Shown here: piece by piece, positions 32,925 through 44,685 of the stretch
How the letters are laid out: every line of letters starts with the position of its first letter
Numbering within the stretch: the first letter of the stretch is position 1
Assembly: GCF_033118175.1 (NCBI RefSeq)
Contig: NC_083695.1
Location: forward strand, 34,117,607-34,181,606
Direction: 5' to 3'
Length of the DNA stretch: 64,000 bases
From: Dama dama
Taxonomy: Eukaryota > Chordata > Mammalia > Artiodactyla > Cervidae
Translations under genes and position numbers: made by a program
The notes under the pieces: generated by a model
Told to the model about the DNA's origin: nothing
The model's input: the letters and a program-made list of their open reading frames with translations, nothing else
Databases searched by the model: none

Positions 32925-35395
32925 ATGAACCCTTTTTTAAAAATTGAAGGATAGTTGATTTACAGTATTACAATGTGTTAGTTTCTGGTGTATAGCAAAA
33001 TGATTCAGTTATATACACCCACATACATATATATATATTGTTTTTCATATGCTTTTCTATTATGTTTTATCACAGGATATTGAATATAGTTCCCTGTGCT
33101 GTACAGTAGGACCTTGTTGTTTACCTGTTTTATATATAGTAGTGTGTATCTGTTAATCCCAACTCCTATTTTATCCCTCCCTCATCCCATTTCCCCTCTG
33201 GTAACCATATGTTTGTTTTCTCTGTCTGTGCATCTGTTTCATAAATAAATTCATTTGTGTCATATTCTTGATTCCATATATAAGTGATATCATATGGTAT
33301 TTGTCTTTCTCTTTTTGACTTCACTTAGTATGATGATCTCTAGGTTTGCTTATGTTGTTGCAAATGTTATTATTTCATTCCTTTTTATGACTAAATAATA
33401 TTCCATTATATATATACATATGCCATGTCTTTTTTATCCATTCATCTTTTGTTGGACCTTTAGTTGCTTTCATGTCTTGACTGTTGTAAATAGTGCTGCT
33501 ATGTAGCTTGGGGTGCATGTATCTTTTTGAACGATAGTTTTCGCTGAATATATGCCCAAGAGTGGAAATGCTGGATCATGTTGCAGCTCTATCTTGAGTT
33601 TTTTAAGGAACCCCCACACTGTTTTCTACAGTGCCTGCACCAATTTACATTCCTACCATAGTGTAGGAGAGTTCCCTTTTCTCTACCCTCTCCAGCATTT
33701 GATATTTATAGATTTTTAAAATTCTGACTGATGTGAGGCAGTACCTTGTTGTAGTTTTGAGTTGCATTTCTCTAATAATTAGTGATACTGAGCATCTTTT
33801 CATGTGCCTGTTGCCATTTGTGTGTCTTCTTTGGAGAAATTGTTTAGGTCTCCTGCCCTTATTTTGATTGGGTTTGTTGTTGTTATTGACTTGTATGAGC
33901 TGTTTATATATTTTGGAAATTAAACCCTTGTCAGTGCATCATTTGCAAATATTTCCTCCCAGTCTGTAGATTGTCTTTTTGTGTGTCTTTGTGTGTGTTT
34001 CCTTATTGTGCAAAGGCTTATATGTTTGATCAGGTCCCATTTGTTTGTTTTTGCTTTTATTTATATTGCTTTTGGAGATTAACCTAAGAAAAGATGGGTA
34101 TGGTTTATGTCAGAGAATGTTTTGCCTGTGTTTCTTCTAGGAGTTTTATGATGTCACATCTTATATTTAAGTCTTTAAGCCATTTTGAGTTTATTTTTTT
34201 GTACAGTGTGAGGGTGTGTTCTAATTTCATGGACCTACATGCAGCTGTCCAACTTTCCCAACACCATATGCTGAAGAGACTGTCTTTTTCCCATTGTATA
34301 TTCTTGCCTCCTTTGTTGAAGATAAATTGACTGTAGGTGTTTATTTATTTTGAGGCCTCTGTATTCTGTTCCCCTGATCTGTGATTTTGTTTTTGTGCCA
34401 GTACCATTTTGGGTTTTTTGTTCAGTTTTTCTAAAAAAAACATTTATCTTTTTTGGCCATGCACTGTGGCTTCTGGGATCTTATTTCCCTGATCAGTTAT
34501 TGAACCCCAGGCCATGGCAGTGAAAGCACTGAGTCCTAACCACTGGGCCACTGGGGAATTACCTACCACACTGTTTTGATTACTGTAGGTCTGTAGTATT
34601 ATCTGAAGCTGAGAGGGTTATGCCTCCAGCTTTGTTCTTTTCCCTCAGGATTGCTTTGATAATTCTGGGTCTTTTATGGTTCCATATAAATTTTAGTAGT
34701 ATTTATTATCATTTGTCCTAGTCCTATGAAAAATGTCATGGGTTATTTGTTAGGGGTCACAGCAAATCTGTAGATTGCTTTGGGTGGTATGGTCATTTTA
34801 ACAGTAATAATTCTCCCAATCCAAGAGGATGGAATATCTTTTCATTTCTTTGAATCATATTCAGTTTTCACTGTTGAGTATTTTATTGGCTGTGGGTTTG
34901 TCATAAATAGCATTTATTATGTTGAGAGATGTTCCCTCTATATCCACTTTGGTAAGAGTTTTTATCATAAATGGATGTTGAATTTTATCAAATGCTTTTT
35001 ATGCTTCTATTGAGATGATCATGGTTTTTTTTTTTTTTTCTTTTCTCTTGTTGATATGATGTATTGCATTGATTGATTTGCATATGTTAAACCATCCCTG
35101 TGACCCTGGGATGAAACCAACTTGATTATGGTGTATGATCTTTTTCATGTGTCGTTAGATTTGGTTTGCTAACATTTTGTTGAAAATGTTTGCATCTATG
35201 TTCATCAAAGTTATTGGTCTCTAGTTTTCTTTTTTGGTAGTGTCTTTGGTTTTGGTAACAGGGTGAGGGTGGCTTCATAGAATGACTTTGGGAATATTCT
35301 CTCCTCTTCAGTCTTTTGGAAGAGTTTGGGAAGGATTTGTTTGTTTGGTAGAATTTCCCAGTGAAGCCATCTGGTCTTGGACTTTTGTTTGCGAA
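32925..35395 (-). mobile_element. ruminant L1, antisense, about 2.4 kb
   Basis: Begins with the 3' UTR in reverse ('gaaggatagttgatttacag') and runs through ORF2 in reverse: 'gcatttctctaataattagt' near 33763 and 'ttgaattttatcaaatgctt' near 34978, to 'gccatctggtcttggacttt' near 35367. A CHR SINE splits it at 34412-34562. The longest single LINE copy of ruminant type in the window; its frames are broken. Confidence 0.88.
34412..34562 (-). mobile_element. CHR-type SINE, antisense
   Basis: T-rich tail, 'ttttttggccatgcactgtg', then 'gatcttatttccctgatcag' and the head 'gggccactggggaatt'. Inserted into the ruminant L1. Confidence 0.85.
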
Positions 35396-35664
35396 GAATC
35401 TGAGTCCTTAAATGTCCTCACAGAGAAAATGCCAGGCTCCAACTGTAGTCCTTCTTATGGCAATTATTGGGTGTTTGCTGCTATTAATAAAGCTGGGACT
35501 TCAATCCACATTCACTTTCCTATACCTATTTTCTATACATTAAAACCCTGAGAGAAGTGAGTTATGTTTTAATCCTCACTCAACCCAGAAGAAATGTCCT
35601 GCAGCATCTTTTCATAAGCACCTCCTATTTATTTGCAGATTTGAGGGCAACCAAAGGACCTTTC
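35396..35664. other. DNA not assigned
   Basis: No repeat or gene recognised between the L1 5' truncation point and the next SINE. Confidence 0.4.
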
Positions 35665-35940
35665 CGGAGAAGGCAATGGCACCCCACTCCAGTACCCTTG
35701 CCTGGAGAATCCCATGGACGGAGGAGCCTGGTAGGCTGCAGTCCATGGGGTCACTAAGAGTCGGACAGGACTGAGTGACTTCAATTTCACTTTTCACTTT
35801 CATGCATTGGAGAAGGAAATGGCAACCCACTCCAGTGTTCTTGCCTGGAGAATCCCAGGGACGGGGGAGCCTGGTGGGCTGCCATCTATGGGGTCGCACA
35901 GAGTTGGACACAACTGAAGCGACTTAGCAGCAGCAGCAGT
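35665..35940 (+). mobile_element. Bov-A2 SINE (dimer), sense
   Basis: Two Bov-A monomers in tandem ('ggagaaggcaatggcacccc' and 'ggagaaggaaatggcaaccc') joined by 'ttcacttttcactttcatgc' and ending in an AGC repeat. Perfect 12-bp target duplication 'aaaggacctttc' at 35653-35664 and 35941-35952. It has no tRNA-derived head. Confidence 0.97.
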
Positions 35941-35952
35941 AAAGGACCTTTC

Positions 35953-36155
35953 ACGAGAATATTTATTAACAGTCTATGTGCCAAGCAAGTCAGCTCTATT
36001 GATCTTATTTAATCCACACAAGCATACTGCAAGACAGACATTATCATCTTCACCTGAGGTTCAGAGAACTGGACTGACCTGTCCAAGCCATAGAGTTAGT
36101 GAGGGGCGTCTGACTCCAAAGTCTCCTCCTTTCCTACTGGACCATCATGCTGCCA
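35953..36155 (-). repeat. MIR SINE, antisense
   Basis: 'gtctatgtgccaagcaagtc', 'gaggttcagagaactggac' and 'gactccaaagtctcc' follow the MIR consensus in reverse. Confidence 0.75.
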
Positions 36156-36364
36156 GAACAAGCCTGCCCCTTCCTCAGGGAAAGGAAGGTCATGACTAAG
36201 TGCTCTCCCCACCCCACATACCAGCTCCCATCTCCAGCTTTCACCATCTAGGCTAGAGTTCCAAGTCCCTCCCACTGTGACTACAGTGCATGGAAATTTC
36301 TTCAGTGGGTCAATGACCCTCTTACATAGTAGCCCCCAGAACTAAACCTCCATCGAAAGGCATA
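36156..36364. other. single-copy DNA
   Basis: No feature recognised. Confidence 0.4.
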
Positions 36365-36985
36365 GATGGATATTCTGGTTATCTATTGCTAGGTTAAAAA
36401 TTACTCCAAACTTAGTGGTGTGAAACAACTGTTGATTATGCTTTTAGACTCTGTGGTGCCAGAAGTTCAGATAGCATACAGCAAGGGTGCTTGATCTCTG
36501 CTCAGTGATGTGGGATCCTCAGGTGGGAGTTTCAAAGGCTGAAGGTGACTCAGCCACTGGGGCTGGAGTCATCTGAAGGCTTGTTCACACTTGTGTCTGG
36601 TGGCTGGTGCTGACTGTTGTCTGGGACCTTAGCTGGGACTCTCAGCCAGAATATCTACATAAGGCCTCTGCAGATAGCTTTGGCTTCCTCACATTATGGT
36701 AGCTAGATTCCCATGAGACAACCAAGTGAAAGCATATTGCCTTTTTTGACTAGCTCTGCTAGTTATACAATGTCATGACTGCAACATTTTGTTAAGTTAC
36801 CAGGAAGCCCAGCCCAATTTCAAGGGGAGGAGAAATAGATTCCACTTCTTGATAAGAGGATGTCAAGGTTCTAGAAGGGCAGGTGGGACTGGAAATGTTA
36901 CTATGTCCATTTTGGGAAAATACACTGTGCTTCATGGGCCCAACTTAAGAGGAAACTCTCCACACAGGAGGAGCTGAGAGGTGCG
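36365..36985. repeat. ancient mammalian interspersed repeat
   Basis: Opens with 'tggttatctattgctaggtt' and 'tccaaacttagtggtgtgaa' and later has 'caaggggaggagaaatagat'. I recognise this order of phrases as a common old mammalian repeat but cannot name the family or orientation with certainty. Confidence 0.5.
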
Positions 36986-37589
36986 CCTGATTTACAACTT
37001 CATTCATTAAGTCCACACATGGTGCTCACCACAGGCCAGGCATTGCCCCCCTGACTGGTCCCCGGCTGCCCAGCTGTTCAGCCCCAGCCCCACCCCCACC
37101 CAGGTGCATCCCGTAGGGCCCCAAGAGATTTGATCAAGACGAGGGAACTTTGGGCTTAATTTTCTCCAGGCTTCCGGGAAACATTGCTCTGGGTCTCTGT
37201 GGCTACAGCCCAGAGAATAATTTCTCCCTCTGGGGACTGCTGTTGAATTGAGATTTTATACTCCTGTTTCTGAAAGAGCAGACATATTGAACAGTTTTTG
37301 TTTTCTGAAGAAAATAATAAGTTGTTTTTTTACTTATATATATATAGCTCTTATTTTGTGACCCCTGTGAAACAAGTGGTTTCTTAATAGAAAAGAGGTT
37401 CCTGCCCTTTGGTGAGACTCAGAAGTGGGAGATCTTTTTGTGAATTAGGTCCCTGTGGTGTAAGGGAAGAAGCTAAGAGACCTCCTTAACCCTTTTCTTT
37501 AGCACATGAGTGTGGCTTGTATAACTAGTTCACTAACTATCACTCTGAAAAATATAATGAGCTGGTCAAGACAAGTTCAGGCATAGGTC
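36986..37589. other. single-copy DNA
   Basis: No gene. The AT-rich part at 37190-37360 is repeat-free and could be regulatory, but motif support is weak. Confidence 0.4.
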
Positions 37590-37855
37590 GTATGATGATA
37601 ATCACAATAATAACCAATTTGTGTCATCCTCCAAGCTCTGGGTTGAGCATTTTATATGTTGTTCATTTAATACTCTTAATAATGCTGTGAAGAAGGTACT
37701 AAAATTGTTTTCACAGATGAGGAAACTCCCTACTAAGGTTCAGGGAAGTTAAGTGATTTGCCCAAGGACACACAGCTAGGCAGTGGTCGGACTGAGATTT
37801 GAATCTAGACCCACGAACGGCAGAGACTGTTCTCTTAACATTGTGCCATGCAGTG
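37590..37855 (-). repeat. MIR SINE, antisense, near full length
   Basis: A long reverse MIR: 'gagcattttatatgttgttc', 'cacagatgaggaaactccct', 'gcccaaggacacacagctag', and the 5' end near 37845. Confidence 0.9.
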
Positions 37856-37949
37856 CAGATAGAAGTCCTACACTGGGAGAGTGCAGGGAGAGTTAGGAAT
37901 TAGAGAACCATAGGCTGGGTGTTGGGCCTCTCTTGGGTACCAAGGGGTT

Positions 37950-38030
37950 ACTTTGATGCCTGTCTGCTTATGTGTAAACGGGGATAATACCTACCTGAGT
38001 GAGTTACATAAAGCGCCAGTGTTGTCCTCC
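37950..38030 (+). repeat. MIR SINE fragment
   Basis: 'tgtgtaaacggggataatac' and 'ctacctgagtgagttacata' match the MIR 3' half in sense orientation. Confidence 0.65.
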
Positions 38031-38072
38031 AGACCCAGAGGACATTCAGTGCCTAATTGGGGCGTCTCCTTT

Positions 38073-38188
38073 CCCCCCCCCCCCATTTATTTTTATTAGT
38101 TGGAGGCTAATTGCTTTACAATATTGTAGTGGTTTTTGCCGTACATTGACATGAATCAGCCATGGATTTACATGTGTTTCCCTTCCTG
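38073..38188 (-). mobile_element. very short L1-BT 3' end with C12 tail
   Basis: Only about 104 bp of L1-BT 3' UTR in reverse (38085-38188, including 'acatgaatcagccatgg'). Perfect 16-bp target duplication 'attggggcgtctcctt' at 38056-38071 and 38189-38204. Where a T-run (reverse of poly-A) is expected next to the left flank there is a run of 12 C at 38073-38084. Confidence 0.92.
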
Positions 38189-38204
38189 ATTGGGGCGTCT
38201 CCTT

Positions 38205-38369
38205 CCCTCCCTTCTTCCTCTGTAATTTACCTGAGCTGCTCCTTAGGGGGGCCTCCCTGCCCAGAAGTAGAGGGTTGGACAAGACGACTTACCCTTGACT
38301 GTTCTAAAATCCCTGGTTCCCTGAGCTCCTTCTGGATTTCGAGATTCTGATCCCTCTCACTGTGCTTTT
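38205..38369. other. single-copy DNA
   Basis: No feature recognised. Confidence 0.4.
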
Positions 38370-38580
38370 CATTGGAAGAACTTGAAATGATTTTATAAAA
38401 ACTGCAAATGTACAAGGTAATTGAGTCTTCTGTTTTATTACCCTGAGCTGCCTGGACCTTGCCTGGCCTCCTCCTCACTCAGTGAGCTGCTGGAATAAAG
38501 TTGGAAGTGTTTGCACTGGTAATATATAGGACTTAATTAACCTGGCCTTTTATAGCATTTCCAATGGAGGGTTGGAACGA
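38370..38580. promoter_or_regulatory. candidate conserved non-coding element
   Basis: Repeat-free AT-rich block with 'aaggtaattgagtc' (38415) and 'ggacttaattaacctgg' (38529), both homeodomain-type cores. Inferred from composition. Confidence 0.33.
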
Positions 38581-39319
38581 ACTTTGAGGCAGCTTGAGAA
38601 AAGGGAAGGGGGGCCAGGGGTGGGAGTGTGTATGTATGTACAACGCTCGATATTGTGGTTTTTTTTTTTTTCTTTCCTGTTCTTTTCTCCAGTACTTTAA
38701 TCAGCATTTAATGGCCCAGTTGGAAATCCATCATTCGGACCCAGGCACTGGTGGAGAGGGCTAGAGGGGAAGCCGGCCTTCTTCCCTCCATCCCAAGCAC
38801 TGCAGCAGGCCTTGGAGTGGTCAGTGAATCTGGCTACACCAGCCTCATTCCCAGAAACTTCCAGCAGCAGCCAACTCAGCTCATCTCAGATAGGAGATGA
38901 TGAATGGACATTAACACGTGGACTCTCTAGTTGGCCACTACCACTCTCTACTCAAATGCACACCAACCTAAGAAGGCTCCGTGGGGTCATGTCCTCATTC
39001 CAGGGAGCCTGAGTCAATCTCCTATCCTCTCTGCTGCCCCCCCCCAACCCCCACCCCACTCCCCTTCTCAACATTTCTGCTTCTTTTCCCTCCTAGCCTA
39101 AAGCCATCCTTGAGCCAGATATCCTCCTAAACCAGCCCAGGAAAAAGTGACTCAACTAAGATCCACCCTGGGCACAGGAGCATGGGTTTATAACAGCAAA
39201 GGTAGCTTCATGCCTTCCAACCATTATTTTAGGGAGGTTTCCAAGAAAGGGCAGTCAGGGTAAGAGCCTCTCAGCAGCTGCCTGCTCCAGCCATCGCTCC
39301 ACATACCATAGCTCATAAA
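38581..39319. other. single-copy DNA with short T-run
   Basis: A run of about 13 T lies near 38659-38671. A short + strand frame at 38812-39012 has no domain. No gene called. Confidence 0.4.
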
Positions 39320-39485
39320 TCCTGCCCTGACGCTGCCGAGTGGTTACATCATCCCAAGCCTCATGCAACAATTCGATTTGGAAATAAAAAGGCAGGTGTT
39401 AATTGACTCACTCCCTCTGCACCTTTGTGGTGCCCCTGACCCTCGATAGCTTTTAACCTCGCAGTTAATAAAAGTTTGGGGCCCA
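39320..39485. promoter_or_regulatory. candidate conserved non-coding element
   Basis: A repeat-free block retaining CpGs near 39332, 39339 and 39445, with 'gtgttaattgactcac' and 'gcagttaataaaagtt' cores. Inferred. Confidence 0.33.
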
Positions 39486-40602
39486 GCCCTAGCACAATTC
39501 CTCATTCATTCTTTCATAACGTCAGCACATTCCTACTGAGTGACTGTAATGCACATGTCATTGACCAGTCCCTTCAGGGAGAGGGCTAGGTGGCCGAAGA
39601 TGAGCAAGAAGCATTTCATGCCTAAAGAAAGCTTCTAGCAGATACTCGCAAATGACACTGATTTGGGCAGCAGGTGTTCTGGGCCCCCAGAGAAGGCCTG
39701 GTTGTGGCCAGGGTTTTAGAAGAGTCTCCAGCTCTTGAGTTGATCACTCTTGAGTTTGTCTGCTTAGCATTCATCCCTCCTCTGAGAGCAGCCAGATTCT
39801 CCTTTGGGGAACCCATATCACTTCTACTAAGGCTCCATGGTTTCAAATGGGGTTGGATGTCTGGGGTCCTCTGGGCTCAGCCCACGAGTAGAACTAGGTC
39901 CTCAGAGCAGATCAACCCCCTGGCCACAGTGGTTAGTTCAATTATGGATGTGGTATGGGAGCCATGCTAATAGAATCTCTTGGTACAACTACCAGGAAGG
40001 AGAAATTATTTTTTTCCTTTAGCTTGGCCCGCCATCACCTTTTTCTTGCACAGTAGATGCTTCCTGAGCCTCAGAGCTAAGCCATCCCTTTACTCCTTCC
40101 TGTAGGAGCATGTTTAGCTTCAGATCACACTGTCCCCTGCACCACCATGAGCAGCTTCAGTTCTTATGTGTGTGTATTATCCTGGGTCCAAGTGACCCTC
40201 CGTCTGCCTTCAACTAGATTATACCCAGGAAGAATTTCAAGGAAAGCAGAGATGAGAGACAGAAAGAAAAAGACTGTTGATGGGTAACTGGATCCAGCCC
40301 CATCTAAGGCTTAACCCTTGAACTTTCAGTTAAGTGAGCCCGTGAGTGGCTGAAATTCTATCTCTGGTTACATTTTGTGTAAGTCAGTTTCCTTAGAATT
40401 TCCATTGCTGGTTCAGTCCTCAAGTCCCAGGCTTTTTAGATACTGGAGCCAATTGGAAATCACCCTGTCTGTCCCCCAGCTCAGTGGTTAGGGACATAGG
40501 CTCCTTTCCACGTCTGCATTTGTGATAGCCCTACAGGGCCAAGCCAGCAATAGAGTGGATGGAGCAGATAACCACAGGGCACTTTTTAAAAAGGCCTGCA
40601 CT
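39486..40602. other. single-copy DNA
   Basis: Short frames at 39622-39846 and 39674-39970 lie on opposite strands without a known domain. No repeat recognised. Confidence 0.45.
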
Positions 40603-40724
40603 CGGAAATTCCCTGGTAGGCCAGTGGTTAGGACTCTGTACTGTCACTGCTGAGGGCCCTGGTGTGATCCTTGGTCAGGGAAATGAGATCCCACAAGCCG
40701 TTTGGCATGGCCAAAAAAAAAAAA
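40603..40724 (+). mobile_element. CHR-type SINE, sense
   Basis: The head 'gaaattccctggtaggccag', body 'gatccttggtcaggg' and tail 'ggcatggccaaaaaa'. Perfect 12-bp target duplication 'aaggcctgcact' at 40591-40602 and 40725-40736. Confidence 0.95.
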
Positions 40725-40736
40725 AAGGCCTGCACT

Positions 40737-41324
40737 ACTGTGGCTCTGAAAGTGCATGCTTTCTTCATTTGGCACCCTGGGCTCCTCTCATCTCCCTCCT
40801 CGTCCTGGACCTGTTGTGGTTGCTGAGCATCCATACCTTCTCGAGACCCAACCTGAAGAATTCAGAGCTGAATATTACTGTCCTTCTCCCCCAACCCAGA
40901 GGTGGGCATGGTCCCTTTTCTAGGCCTCAAAGGGTAATATTCCATAAAGGCCTGTTCTGGGGCATTTGTAGGCCAAACCAGAACAGGACCAAGAGCAGAC
41001 TCATCCTGGCCTGAGTATCCTGCCAAAGGGCTATTCACATATAGCATCCATATTTGAGAAGAGGCTCAGGCACAGAGAAGTCAGTGGAGAATTTTCAAAT
41101 CATGGGTGGGCTCAGATCATCGTGGACACCTCATTTACTGCTATCTTTATTTTGTCATATTCTTTGGTGATTCGACTTATCCTAGGATGAGACAGTGAAT
41201 CCTAAGGGGACACAGACTGATTGGAGGAAGACAGAGCGTTGGGCAGTAGACCTGGGGAGACGACTCCTGGGATAAAACACACACATGGAAACCAAGAGCT
41301 GCTCACTGGGGTGCAGAAGGCAGC
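40737..41324. other. single-copy DNA
   Basis: No gene or repeat recognised. Confidence 0.4.
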
Positions 41325-41415
41325 ATGGCCTGAAGCCAGAGGCCCTCCCTTGATCACACCAATTGCTGTGTGTCCTTCAGTATAGCTCCTAATTCCTCTG
41401 ATCTCTGTTTCCTAG
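41325..41415 (+). repeat. possible MIR fragment
   Basis: 'ttgctgtgtgtccttcagta' then 'ctctgatctctgtttcc' resembles the middle of MIR in sense orientation. Weak. Confidence 0.35.
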
Positions 41416-41439
41416 ATCGGGAGGGGCAGACTGTACAGG

Positions 41440-41665
41440 ATGAGCTATGGAGGCAGAGAGCTCTGGTCACATCCCAGCCCTCACTCCCTCGAGCAAGTCC
41501 CACTTTGAGACTTGCTTCCTCATTATTATTCCTCGACAGGAATCATAAAGGTACTTCTCTTTGCGAGTCATTTTAAGATTCAGTGAGATAATTAAGTGCT
41601 TAGCACAGGGCCTGATATAATTTCTCAATTAATTGCTATTAGTGTTAATATTATTCTATAAAACA
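41440..41665 (+). repeat. MIR SINE
   Basis: A sense MIR: 'tctggtcacatcccagccct', 'aagattcagtgagataatta' and 'gtgcttagcacagggcctga'. Confidence 0.65.
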
Positions 41666-41782
41666 AAGGGCATATTAGAAGATCAAAAGTACTTGCCAAG
41701 AACTGAAGTGCTAATGAGAACAATCGTTGTTTTCAGGGCATTCAAAAGCCAATGTGAACTGAACACCTACTATGAGCTCTTT

Positions 41783-41983
41783 GGGCTTCCCAGGTGGCAC
41801 AGTGGTAAAGAATCCACCTACTGGTGCAGGAGACCTAAGAGAAGCAGGTGCAATCCCTGGATTGGGAAGATCCCCTGTAGTAGGAAATAGCAACCTGCTC
41901 CAGTGTTCTTGCCTGAAAAATCCTATGAGCAGAGGAGCCAGCTGGGCTATAGTCCATGGGGTCACAAAGACATGACTGAGTGA
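41783..41983 (+). mobile_element. Bov-tA SINE, diverged
   Basis: The head 'gggcttcccaggtggcacag', with an extra stretch near 41830-41850, then the Bov-A body to 'gacatgactgagtgaaaa'. Older than most Bov-tA copies in the window. Confidence 0.85.
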
Positions 41984-42026
41984 AAACACGCACATGCATG
42001 TGCATGCACGCACGCACACACGCGCT
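41984..42026. repeat. CA/CG/TG simple repeat at SINE tail
   Basis: Alternating purine-pyrimidine tract with ACGC and GCAT units, grown from the SINE tail. Such tracts can adopt Z-DNA. Confidence 0.8.
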
Positions 42027-42084
42027 TTTTGCGGGGAAGAGCCAAGTCCTGTTTTTTCCACTTTGAGAAGTCCTTACCACTTCT

Positions 42085-42156
42085 CAAAGTGAAAGTTGCT
42101 CAGTTGTGTCTGACCCCATGGACTGTAGCCAGCCAGGCTCCTCTGTCCATCGATTA
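42085..42156 (-). mobile_element. Bov-A SINE fragment, antisense
   Basis: About 70 bp, from 'gaaagttgctcagttgtgtc' to 'ggctcctctgtccatcgatt'. Truncated. Confidence 0.75.
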
Positions 42157-42359
42157 CCACCTCTAGCCCACAGCGAATCTCCATTAGGATTCCTCTCGGG
42201 CAGTGGTTTTCACTCCCCATCCCTTCTTAATGGTGGTATCTTTTCCTTTTCCTGAGAAATCTTACAAGGGAACTTGTATCCCTCGCATATATCACTCAGG
42301 GGACTCTTAAACCCTATACATCCTGACTGCTAATTTCTTTTCAGATGTGTGTCCTTTTC

Positions 42360-42460
42360 CCTAGTTAGATCATCAGTACCTTGAAGGCAGGGACAGGTCT
42401 TAAACTTCTTGGTGTCCCCATAAATCTAGGTACAGAGCAGGTCCTTACTTATCAGTATTA
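42360..42460 (+). repeat. L2 3' fragment
   Basis: 'gtaccttgaaggcagggaca' and 'ttggtgtccccataaatcta' match the L2 tail in sense orientation. Confidence 0.55.
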
Positions 42461-42809
42461 GGCCCATGAACCATTGTCCAGCCGGGGACTGTGTGTATGG
42501 TTTGCGTCCAGACTGGACAAGAGAGGCCACTAAGGAGATTCTTGGGAATAAAGAGGCCCTCTGCCTGACTGCAGAAGGGATGCTATCTTCTCTCTGGTCA
42601 AGCTGACTATTCAGAATGTTCTTTCTGAAACAGTAGCAGTCAGAAAGACCTGGGGACTCACTTGCCTGAAGCCCTGCCCAAGGCCACAGCTACCCTGGGT
42701 AGCCAGCCTGGCCTCCCCACCAACCCCAGGGCTGTAGCTGAATAGTGCCGGCCTCCTAATAAACACAGCACCAGTGCCAAGTCCTAACTCCACTGGAGAA
42801 ATAGCCCTG
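42461..42809. other. single-copy DNA
   Basis: No feature recognised. Confidence 0.4.
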
Positions 42810-43010
42810 CACCCCTCGATCCCATTAACATTTCACACCTTAATGCGGCCATATTTTTGGAAAACCGATATGAGCTGAATAGCTTATTGGTATGCAGCTC
42901 CGGGTGGGGGTAGGGGCTCCAGGGAGGGGGGGTGCTCACTGCAAAGGGGATGTAATTAAGCCTCAGAATGTTCGATGTATTCCCCAAAAGGAGGGTGTCT
43001 GGGGGTGCAA
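42810..43010. promoter_or_regulatory. candidate conserved non-coding element
   Basis: A repeat-free block with retained CpGs near 42817, 42846 and 42865 in an AT-rich context ('cattaacatttcacacctta', 'tgtaattaagcctc'). Inferred from composition. Confidence 0.38.
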
Positions 43011-43149
43011 GTGTAAGAGCAATGGGCTTGTCTAGGTGGTTCGTGTGCACAAAAGCTTGACCACTGTTGGGAAGTCCCAGCACGGCTCCCACCCTCACTC
43101 AGCCCAAGCCCCCACCCCAGCAGGGCCACCTACTCACCCTTTGGTTCGG

Positions 43150-43445
43150 TAACTTTACATTTCCAAGCAGACCCTATCAGCAGCTCTTCTCAGATAAAAT
43201 ACATCATCATTTGCTCCATTAGAAAATAAATGTATGGCTATATTATGGGATTTGCATTCCATTACCTTGGTTTGCATGCCATAAAACATTTATTACACCC
43301 TTGGGCTAAAGTCTTAATAATGACTGGGTGCGAGGCACTAATGTGGCGCTGGTCCTGCTCGGGAACCAGAGATTAATGCCTTTTGATGTCACCCAGCTAA
43401 TAGTCGTGCTCACCAATTTGTCCCATCAGAAGACATTAGAGTCAG
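43150..43445. promoter_or_regulatory. candidate conserved non-coding element
   Basis: Repeat-free. It holds two octamer/POU-like words ('atttgcat' near 43251 and 'tttgcatgcc' near 43271), AT-rich homeodomain cores and CpGs at 43331-43364. The composition is typical of deeply conserved enhancers. Not tested. Confidence 0.4.
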
Positions 43446-44685
43446 ACCCTGTGCAGGGATTGTTGGGGACCACTGTTCAGCTTTGACTGGGAGTTGGGGC
43501 TCCTTTTTCCTGCCCCCTGCAATCTCGTCTTATTCAAAATGACCAGAATGAAATCTCGGAGCCCTTCCCGTACAGTCCCCCCACTTTCCACCCCTACGCC
43601 ATGGGCAAGTCCCCACCCCTGGGCTCGGTGAAGCTACAGTGAGGGTTTAAACGTCTGCTTCCTGCCAGACACAGCAGCGGCAACGGTAGCAGCAGCAAGT
43701 GCCCAGGCATATACACACCACACACTCACACACTCACTCATTCAAACCCATGGATACCTTTCCTTCACCCTAGGGAATGATGGAGTTCACTGTTGAATTC
43801 ACCCTAGATGGAGTGAATTCAAGGCTTCCTATCACTTCCTCTTCCTCCCAGGAGACCACACCATCATCCTTCCTTGATGTAATGACAGCAGTCTTCACTC
43901 TGCCCCAATACTATGTGACCCACCTCATCACTGAAAAATTCATTGAAACCACCATTCTTCTAGTCACCGCCACTTAGGAGGCCAAAGGCCCCCAGCATCC
44001 TGTTGGTTAAATCTATGTCCCTCCTAGGCTGGCCCTACCCTACACCCAACCAACCTCAAGTCCCTTGGATCTCTAGTGCGGAGGTCCCGAGAGAGATAAG
44101 CCCATGCCCTGGGGGAGATTCTAGTTGTGACAGAGGGAGAAAAACACTCTACAAGGGTGTTATGGGTCTGCAAAAGTCACAGATGAAACACTGGAGGAGC
44201 ACATTGCTTCTGACTCTGCACTTCTCGGAAGGTTAGTGGATAAGTTGGTGCCTAAGGGCAGAGATGGAGAGGAGGTGATATGGAGGATGGGGTTGCCCAA
44301 GAAGGGGAATGGTGGGAGCAAAGGTATGGAGGTGAGAATGCTTGGAGAATGGGGGTGGGGGGGTAGAGGAAAGATTACTCTGAAAGGATGGAGTCGGAGC
44401 AAGAAGCACTGTCACTGTGGGGCCGGACTCGGAGGGCAGGGCTGAGAGAGAGAGAAGGGGCTTTGTACTGAGTGCTGGGCAGGTTCCCCGGCTGGATTGG
44501 AGTGGCTGAGCTCAGAGGCAGGGAGCCCAGGTGGATGTCTCTGCTGGTCCAGAAATGAGGTCATAAAGGCTGGACTGGGGCAGGAGTGGGAAGAAAGGGA
44601 TGAAGGAAGGAAGCAGTAAAGAGAAATCAAGATGAGGCTGGGAACCACCAGCGGTGGGAGAGTCTGGAGCCGCTGATGCCTCTAA
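43446..44685. other. single-copy DNA
   Basis: GC-rich with G-runs (44340-44370). An inverted repeat lies at 43793-43802/43813-43822. Short frames (for example 43777-43977) lack domains. Confidence 0.45.

Noticed and set aside
43123..43134. CTCF-like word in the reverse sense
   Set aside because: The last two positions of the core are wrong, so the match is weaker than the two listed candidates.
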